A stretch of DNA of 14,019 nucleotides from Myxococcales bacterium UBA1203 (GTDB taxonomy: Bacteria; Myxococcota; Myxococcia; Myxococcales; UBA5297): contig DBXV01000004.1 of the NCBI GenBank assembly GCA_002309695.1, positions 11,598 through 25,616 on the forward strand. The letters run 5' to 3'. Position 1 is the stretch's first letter; the number at the start of each line of letters is the position of its first letter. Below are positions 7,478 to 12,319 of the stretch, piece by piece. The translations under genes and the position numbers were made by a program. Below the pieces are notes generated by a model. The model was not told where the DNA came from. It made no database searches and saw only the letters and a program-made list of their open reading frames with translations.

Positions 7478-9406
7478 TCAGAGGACCTCCAGATCGGAAA
7501 GGTCGATTTCCACACCGTCGTTTCCGCGCAGGTCAAATTCGAGCTTCCACAGACCGCCGTCTTTGCCCGTGCCCGCGCAAAAAAGTTCCAGCGTCCCGAC
7601 TTCCGTCACGTGCGCCTTGAGCCGGACGGGCACCACATCGCCGCGTCCGCGCCCTTCACCGGCGGGCAGCGAAGTTTCCATCGGCGGCAGCTCGTCCAGC
7701 TCCTCGATGTCCTCGACCTCGTCGCCGACCTTGTCGCCGCGCCGAACCGTGCTGCCGAACAGCCGAAACTGAGCGGGCTCACCGACCACCAGCCCCAGGT
7801 CCTCCCCCGGGAGCTCCGCCGATGTCCCCTCCTCCATCCCCATCGGCGCGAGACACAGCGCCTTCACGGGCGGAGGCAGTCCGGGAACTGCCGGCATCGA
7901 GGTCTCAATGCCCACGTAATAGGCGCGCGCTGTCCCGCCGCGGATGCGGATGCCCGCTCCCTGCCGGACGCGCCCGAAGACCGCGGCGCCGCGCGAAACG
8001 GCCAGGTCCAGATCGCCGCCCTTCAATTCGCGGGGAGGCGTCCCGCCGTCGGCTTTCACCCAGCTGGAAAGGACGCTCATCAGGCGCTCCCTCAGCTCTC
8101 TGGCCTTCATCACGCCGCCATTGAAGAGGACAGCCGTGGGATGAACGAAGCGCCGGCCAGGCACTTTGGAGGCGGCGGCATGGCGCGTGAGAAAGCCCGC
8201 CAGATGGCGCGTCACAGCGGCATCCGACGCATAGGGAAGCCCGATGGCCGTCAGGCCGATGCGCCGGGGCGCGTTGGGGAGCGCGTCCACAGGAACCACC
8301 GGGAAAAATCCCTCCACCAGAATTCGGGTCAGCGCATCGCGGGTCAGCACAGCCTTGAGCCCGCCGCCCACCAGACTGCTTCCGCGCGAGGGAACGGACA
8401 CGGAAACGCTGTCCAGACTGGCATCGGAAAGCATGCGCTCCTTGGCCAGCCGCACGCTGTGGGTCAGCGCCACCAGCTGCCACCGGTCGAGCTTTTTGCC
8501 CTCCTGGAGGAGCTGCCGCTGGAGCGCCACGGCCAGGGCCAGGTCCATGTTGTCGCCGCCCAGCAGGATGTGGCTGCCGACGGCAAGGCGGTCGAGCGAG
8601 AGATTTCCATCGTCCTCGCCCACCTGAATGAGGCTGAAGTCCGTCGTGCCGCCGCCCACGTCGCAGACGAGAATCACGTCGCCGGGAGAAACCTGCTTCC
8701 GCCAGGCATCCCCCAGAGATTCCACCCAGGCGTAGAGCGCAGCCTGCGGCTCCTCGAGAAGCGTGACATTTTCCAGCCCCGCCATCCGCGCCGCCTCAAG
8801 CGTCAGGGCGCGGGCCACGGCGTCAAACGAAGCGGGAACCGTCAGCGTCAGGGTCTGCTTTTCGAGCGCCATCTCAGAATCATTCGCGGCGAAGCGGTGA
8901 TTCCAGGCGGCGCGCAGATGGGCCAGGTAGCGGGCACTCGCGGCCAGCGGCGAAATTTTCTCCACGTCCTCCGGCGCGCCCGGCGGCAGAAAAGCCGACC
9001 TTCGATCCAGAGTCGGATGGCACAGCCAGCTCTTGGCGGAACTCACCAGGCGGGACGGCGTCAGCGCGCCCTTGCTTCTCGCCCATTCGCCAACGGCATC
9101 TCGGGCATCGGCATCCCAGGGCAGCGCCAGCGCGCCGCCGGCCGCCTCGCTGGGATGAGGCCGATAGAGAAAGGACGGCAGGAGCACGCTCTCCGCCACC
9201 TCTCCCGGACGGACAATCTGCGGGATTTTCATCGTCACGGGCTGCGCCTGCTCAGCGCCGCCGGCGCCGTTCGGCTGACCGCCGTCCAGCTGAATGAACG
9301 AGAGCGCCGTGTGGGTCGTTCCCAGGTCAATGCCGACGGCGAAGGGCGTCCGTCCCTCGGCCGCGCCAGATTCCCCCGCCGGTTCTTCCAAGCCTGATGT
9401 CGTCAT
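7478..9406 (-). CDS. Hsp70 family protein (DnaK-like, DUF2760-associated type)
   Basis: An ATP-dependent chaperone-type protein of 642 residues. The actin-like ATPase is complete: GIDLGTTHTAL (phosphate 1, 25-35), LLEEPQAALYAW (216-227), DVGGGTTDFSLI (phosphate 2, 249-260), GGDNMD (283-288) and the adenosine motif FNGGVMKA (428-435). The C-terminal part (about 485-642) does not read like the canonical DnaK substrate-binding domain and lid; it has an acidic stretch (about 562-573, DEVEDIEELDEL), and the protein ends IDLSDLEVL rather than EEVD-like. No DnaJ or GrpE gene is nearby. It is therefore a specialised Hsp70 rather than housekeeping DnaK. Its partner is probably the DUF2760 protein immediately upstream, a pairing I recall from other proteobacterial genomes. 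I chose ATG 9406 (AGGGA 7 nt upstream) over the TTG codon just before it. ksgA starts 2 bp after its stop. Client proteins are unknown. Confidence 0.9.
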   Translation of the reverse strand: MTTSGLEEPAGESGAAEGRTPFAVGIDLGTTHTALSFIQLDGGQPNGAGGAEQAQPVTMKIPQIVRPGEVAESVLLPSFLYRPHPSEAAGGALALPWDADARDAVGEWARSKGALTPSRLVSSAKSWLCHPTLDRRSAFLPPGAPEDVEKISPLAASARYLAHLRAAWNHRFAANDSEMALEKQTLTLTVPASFDAVARALTLEAARMAGLENVTLLEEPQAALYAWVESLGDAWRKQVSPGDVILVCDVGGGTTDFSLIQVGEDDGNLSLDRLAVGSHILLGGDNMDLALAVALQRQLLQEGKKLDRWQLVALTHSVRLAKERMLSDASLDSVSVSVPSRGSSLVGGGLKAVLTRDALTRILVEGFFPVVPVDALPNAPRRIGLTAIGLPYASDAAVTRHLAGFLTRHAAASKVPGRRFVHPTAVLFNGGVMKARELRERLMSVLSSWVKADGGTPPRELKGGDLDLAVSRGAAVFGRVRQGAGIRIRGGTARAYYVGIETSMPAVPGLPPPVKALCLAPMGMEEGTSAELPGEDLGLVVGEPAQFRLFGSTVRRGDKVGDEVEDIEELDELPPMETSLPAGEGRGRGDVVPVRLKAHVTEVGTLELFCAGTGKDGGLWKLEFDLRGNDGVEIDLSDLEVL

Positions 9407-9494
9407 CAAAAGTTCCCTGCTGCTGAAAGCTCTTCAGTCGTTGAAGCACTCATCTGGAACGGAACGCTGCGCACCCTGTCTTCCCAGGAGGCGC

Positions 9495-10052
9495 CTAAAG
9501 CTCCACTTCCGCCGGCGCGACCACCGTCATGTCCCTGCCGCCGCTCACCTGAGGAAGTGCGCCGCCCGACACCCGCCATCCTTTGTGACAGAGGATGCCT
9601 TTGAAGGGCGCCTGGCCCGTCAGCGCTCCCGTCAGCGTCACGCTCTTTCCCGCCGCGTCGCCGTCCACCGTGACGGTGCTGCCCTCGGAGGCGTCAATGA
9701 CCGGAACCAGCGTGAAGCAGGAGGTCACAGCCTTGCGGCAGCCGTCATGGACCGCGCGCGCTGCCGCCCCCACATCAGCGTCGGAAAACCCGGCGATGTC
9801 CTCCTGAATGAAGTCCACGAAGCGGCCCTCCCGCTGGAGGATGGCCATCAGGTGCAGCGCATCCCTGCCGGCAATTTCGCCGTTTGCCGGAGAGCCGTTT
9901 CCGCCGCTCTCTTCGCCCGTGCCCGAAGTTCCCGGCGGCAGAGCCTTGTCCCTGTCATCTCTGAGCTGCCGAAAGCCTTTGGCCATCGCGCCGTCAGTCA
10001 GCACCGAAAAAAAGGCCGCGAATGCCAGGAAAATGCGCTGCGCGAAGCTCAT
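9495..10052 (-). CDS. DUF2760 domain-containing protein
   Basis: A 185-residue protein of unknown function. A hydrophobic N-terminal helix (about 4-24, FAQRIFLAFAAFFSVL) looks like a signal anchor and is followed by a Gly/Ser/Pro-rich linker (about 39-60). The conserved core (about 64-168) matches my recollection of DUF2760: ALHLMAILQREGRFVDFIQED (65-85), then DADVGAAARAVHDGCRKAV (91-109), then LTGALTGQAPFKGILCHKGWR (140-160). It lies 88 bp ahead of the Hsp70 gene, and the two families tend to occur together. One possibility, inferred only from context, is that it tethers the Hsp70 to the membrane or acts as a cofactor. GGGGGAG about 8 nt before ATG 10052 serves as ribosome site. A promoter-like element lies about 50 bp upstream, making this the likely first gene of the minus-strand cluster. 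Confidence 0.85.
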   Translation of the reverse strand: MSFAQRIFLAFAAFFSVLTDGAMAKGFRQLRDDRDKALPPGTSGTGEESGGNGSPANGEIAGRDALHLMAILQREGRFVDFIQEDIAGFSDADVGAAARAVHDGCRKAVTSCFTLVPVIDASEGSTVTVDGDAAGKSVTLTGALTGQAPFKGILCHKGWRVSGGALPQVSGGRDMTVVAPAEVEL

Positions 10053-10079
10053 GTGGGGAACTCCCCCGGGGGGCCTCCC

Positions 10080-10128
10080 CCGGAAAAAAAAGGGCGCGCC
10101 CTTAGCACGGCCGCGAAGAACAAAGAAA
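10080..10128 (-). promoter_or_regulatory. Promoter-like element upstream of DUF2760 gene
   Basis: On the minus strand CTAAGGG (-10-like TAAGGG at 10099-10104) is followed by CGCGCCC, eight Ts and CCGG. This matches the malQ, serS and ppdK elements. The upstream hexamer at the expected distance (TTTCTT at 18 bp) is a poor -35, so the call rests on the shared -10/GC/T-run block and its position about 50 bp before the start codon. AAGGGCGCGCCCTT is a perfect 14-bp palindrome. Confidence 0.5.
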
Positions 10129-10246
10129 CACCGTTCAGTCCGCCCGCAGCAGGCGCGTCAGACCGCTGTTTTGGCGTCCAGAAAAAGGAGCTTCCCCGAG
10201 GTGAAACAGGCTTTTTCGCCGCTCCGGGACTGCCCGGCATTGCCCG

Positions 10247-10293
10247 TTGAAGCGCCATCGGCCGTCGCCTAGAGGGCGCCCCCCTTTTTTGGG
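10247..10293 (+). promoter_or_regulatory. Promoter-like element upstream of serS
   Basis: TTGAAG (10247-10252) is separated by exactly 17 bp from TAGAGG (10270-10275), followed by the GC block GCGCCCCCC, six Ts (10285-10290) and GGG. The arrangement is the same as in the malQ element on the opposite strand. The serS start codon is about 79 nt downstream of the -10. A GC-rich segment between -10 and start is the kind known elsewhere to make promoters of translation genes sensitive to ppGpp; whether that holds here is inference. Confidence 0.6.
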
Positions 10294-10353
10294 AGCGGCT
10301 GCCATTGAGGGCGGCCCTCCGACACGACTCAGACTCAGACGAGGAAAACGATC

Positions 10354-11670
10354 ATGCATGACCTGAAATACGTCGCTCAGAACCTGGAGGAAGTGACCCG
10401 CAAGCTCCAGCGCCGCGGCAAGGTTGATTTGGGCCCTTTCAACGACCTGTTTGCTCAGCGCCGCGAGGTGAATCTCCGGCTGGAGGGCATCCGCACCGAC
10501 GCCGGTGCCATCGGCCAGCTTCTGGCGCCCTCGAAAAAGCCCGTGACCAAAGAGGTGCGGGGCGTCTCCTACGCGCAGCCGCTCACCGACGAGCAGAAGG
10601 CCGCGCTCAAGGCGCTCTCCAAAGAGGTGAAGGAATCGCAGAAGGAGCTCGAAGCCCGGCTCGCCGAGATTGAAGGGCAGCTGAACGACATCCTCATGCG
10701 CCTGCCCAACCTGCCTCAGGACTGCGTGCCCGACGGCCTCTCCGACGCCGACAACGCCGTAGTGCGCGTGGTGGGCGAAAAGCCCGTGTTTGACTTCACG
10801 CCCAGGGCTCACTGGGAGCTGGGCGAAAAGCTGGGCCTGCTCGACTGGGAGCGCGCCGCCAAGGTCGCCGGTGCCCGCTTCACCGTTTACAAGGGCCTCA
10901 TCGCCAAGCTGGAGCGCTCGCTCGTCAGCTTCATGCTCGATACCCACACGAGCCGCGGCTACACCGAGGTTCTGCCGCCGTTCCTCATCAACCGGGCGTC
11001 TATGACCGGCACCGGCCAGCTGCCCAAGTTCGAAGAGGACAGCTACAAGACCGCAGGCGACGAGGAATACTTCCTGGCGCCCACCGCCGAGGTGCCTGTC
11101 ACCAATCTGCACCGCGACGAGATTCTCGACGGTCAGCAGCTGACGATTCGCTACTGCGCCTACACGCCCTGCTTCCGAAAAGAGGCCGGGAGCTACGGCA
11201 AGGACACGCGCGGGCTCATTCGCCAGCATCAGTTCCAGAAGGTCGAGCTGGTGAAATTCACGCGGCCCGAGGACAGCGACGCCGAGCACGAGAAACTGAC
11301 CAATGACGCGGAAGAAATTCTCAAGCGTCTGGGGCTGCACTACCGCGTGGTTTCGCTCTGCGCGGGCGACCTCGGGTTCTCTGCCTCCAAGTGCTACGAC
11401 ATCGAGGTCTGGCTGCCGGGACAGAACACCTATCGGGAGATTTCGAGCTGCTCCAACTTCCTCGATTTCCAGGCGCGCCGGGCCAACATCCGCTACCGCG
11501 AGACGCCCAAGGACAAGCCGAAGTTTGTTCACACGCTCAACGGCAGCGGTCTCGCCGTGGGCCGCACCGTCGTGGCCATCATGGAAAACTTCCAGCGCGC
11601 CGACGGCTCCATCGTTATTCCCGAAGTTTTGCGGCCCTACATGGGCGTGGACGTGATTCCCGCGCCGTAA
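10354..11670 (+). CDS. serS: Seryl-tRNA synthetase
   Basis: A class II aminoacyl-tRNA synthetase that activates serine with ATP and charges tRNA-Ser (and tRNA-Sec where present). The 438-residue protein is full length. It has the N-terminal antiparallel coiled-coil arm that grips the tRNA long variable arm (about 30-110) and the serine-recognising TAE (244-246). Motif 2 is CFRKEAGSYGKDTRGLIRQHQF (273-294), motif 3 is TLNGSGLAVGRTVVAIMENFQ (394-414), and the conserved EISSCSNFLDFQARR (362-376) is present. GAGGA (10341-10345) lies 8 nt before ATG 10354. It is transcribed divergently from the DUF2760 cluster and is followed by a strong terminator 36 bp after its stop, so it appears to be a single-gene unit. 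No T-box-like leader is visible in the short (about 70 nt) upstream transcript. Confidence 0.99.
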   Translation: MHDLKYVAQNLEEVTRKLQRRGKVDLGPFNDLFAQRREVNLRLEGIRTDAGAIGQLLAPSKKPVTKEVRGVSYAQPLTDEQKAALKALSKEVKESQKELEARLAEIEGQLNDILMRLPNLPQDCVPDGLSDADNAVVRVVGEKPVFDFTPRAHWELGEKLGLLDWERAAKVAGARFTVYKGLIAKLERSLVSFMLDTHTSRGYTEVLPPFLINRASMTGTGQLPKFEEDSYKTAGDEEYFLAPTAEVPVTNLHRDEILDGQQLTIRYCAYTPCFRKEAGSYGKDTRGLIRQHQFQKVELVKFTRPEDSDAEHEKLTNDAEEILKRLGLHYRVVSLCAGDLGFSASKCYDIEVWLPGQNTYREISSCSNFLDFQARRANIRYRETPKDKPKFVHTLNGSGLAVGRTVVAIMENFQRADGSIVIPEVLRPYMGVDVIPAP

Positions 11671-11706
11671 AGACGCGCGCCGGTAAACGGATCTGCCCCC
11701 GAAATG

Positions 11707-11744
11707 AAAACCCGCCCTCCCAACACTGGGACGGCGGGTTTTTT
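11707..11744 (+). terminator. Intrinsic terminator of serS
   Basis: AAAACCCGCC (11707-11716) pairs with GGCGGGTTTT (11733-11742). After one C/C mismatch, TCCCA (11718-11722) pairs with TGGGA (11727-11731) around an ACAC loop. Six Ts (11739-11744) follow the stem, with another T-run a few bases on. This is a textbook rho-independent terminator for serS. The A-run on the left side could give weak termination in the opposite direction too. Confidence 0.93.
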
Positions 11745-11999
11745 ATTGTTTTTTGTTCGCGGAAGCCTGCGGCCGGGCCGGAATTGAGTCAGCAATTCAA
11801 CAGTCAATGATTTATTTGTGTTCCCCCCCAAAAAACATTCGTCTCGTCTCAATACACATCAAATTCGACTGAATACATTGTGCATTACAAAACAATTCAT
11901 TTTTTAATTTCCCGACATTGCCCTTTTTCGCTTCCGGAGATGCCGCGGCCCTTGTCTGAACGATGCCCTTCCACCTCTGAAAGCTCCGGGATTTTTTCC
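11745..11999. other. Non-coding spacer with AT-rich stretch
   Basis: I see no supportable gene between the serS terminator and the ppdK promoter-like element. The stretch 11821-11940 has 45 G/C in 120 bases by hand count (about 38 %), far below the surrounding genes. A short inverted repeat GAATTG-AGTCAG-CAATTC lies at 11781-11798. The open frames here (for example one of 88 codons on the minus strand ending near 11812) have no family features and no convincing start. The stretch could serve as an upstream activating region for ppdK or be a remnant of foreign DNA. Confidence 0.6.
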
Positions 12000-12048
12000 T
12001 TCCATTCCCTCCCGGACGCGCCCTAGGGTGCGCCCCGTTTTTCGGAGG
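12000..12048 (+). promoter_or_regulatory. Promoter-like element upstream of ppdK
   Basis: CTAGGGT (-10-like TAGGGT at 12024-12029) is followed by GCGCCCCG, five Ts (12038-12042) and CGGAGG. This is the same layout as the malQ, DUF2760 and serS elements. The -35 at the right spacing (TCCATT or TTCCAT) is weak. If this starts the ppdK transcript, the leader is about 280 nt long, much longer than for the other three genes. Confidence 0.5.
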
Positions 12049-12097
12049 CAGCCCGGAGGAAAAACCACAAAGGTTCACTTTCGGACTGATTTACCCA

Positions 12098-12293
12098 GGC
12101 CCGCGGACAAATGCCCGCGGGCCGTGCGCTTTGAAACGTCTGTCAATACTTTTTTTCTGATTTTTTGAGGGGTCTTCAAAGCGCAGCGGCCGAAAACAAC
12201 CTCAGCACTCGTCGGACAGGCGCGGCAGGACAAGCGCCTTTTTCATTTGGGCGGAATGTTCCGCAGGGCATTTCGCCTTTCACCCACCCAAAT
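12098..12293 (+). promoter_or_regulatory. Structured 5' leader of ppdK (candidate cis-regulatory RNA)
   Basis: Four inverted repeats follow one another. (1) GGCCCGCGG (12098-12106) with CCGCGGGCC (12115-12123), 9 bp, 8-nt loop. (2) TGCGCTTTGAA (12125-12135) with TTCAAAGCGCA (12175-12185), 11 bp perfect, enclosing 39 nt with T7 and T6 runs. (3) AGGCGC with GCGCCT and a T-run (12218-12243). (4) ATTTGGG (12245-12251) with CCCAAAT (12287-12293), containing GCGGAA-TG-TTCCGC (12251-12264). The ribosome site GGAGG (12304-12308) follows. I do not recognise a known riboswitch class. Regulation of ppdK by attenuation or of its ribosome access is inferred from the structure and position; a separate small RNA ending near 12243 is an alternative. 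Confidence 0.5.
12218..12243 (+). terminator. Terminator-like hairpin inside the ppdK leader
   Basis: AGGCGC (12218-12223) pairs with GCGCCT (12234-12239) around a 10-nt loop, and five Ts run through 12239-12243. The stem is short, so termination would be partial. It lies 77 bp before the ppdK start codon and downstream of the promoter-like element, which is where an attenuator would sit. Confidence 0.4.
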
Positions 12294-12319
12294 CCACCCT
12301 CCCGGAGGTCATTTCCCAA

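Larger units (their letters stand above)
10053..10353. other. Divergent intergenic region between DUF2760 gene and serS
   Basis: This 301-bp gap separates the minus-strand half from the plus-strand half. It holds one promoter-like element on each strand (core 10081-10105 minus; 10247-10293 plus). Near the DUF2760 start there is a G/C-run stretch with two copies of CCGGGGGAG. Near serS there is a small GAGGG-CGG-CCCTC hairpin and a GACTCAGACTCAGAC direct repeat. I found no open frame in it that looks like a real gene, no tRNA and no DnaA-box cluster. Confidence 0.7.

Noticed and set aside
7610..9397. Open frame of about 595 codons on the plus strand opposite the Hsp70 gene
   Set aside because: Low-complexity, His/Arg-rich translation without domain motifs; the minus-strand Hsp70 has all ATPase motifs.
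10084..10103. AAGGGCGCGCCCTT followed by Ts read as an intrinsic terminator on the minus strand
   Set aside because: The palindrome leaves room only for a 5-bp stem. It lies upstream, not downstream, of a gene, and equivalent blocks occur before three other genes, two of them next to good -35 hexamers.
10053..10353. Replication origin at the strand switch
   Set aside because: The genes diverge here, but there are no DnaA boxes, no AT-rich unwinding region and no origin-associated genes.
10135..11532. Open frame of about 465 codons on the minus strand opposite serS
   Set aside because: Shadow of the well-defined serS gene, with no domain features.
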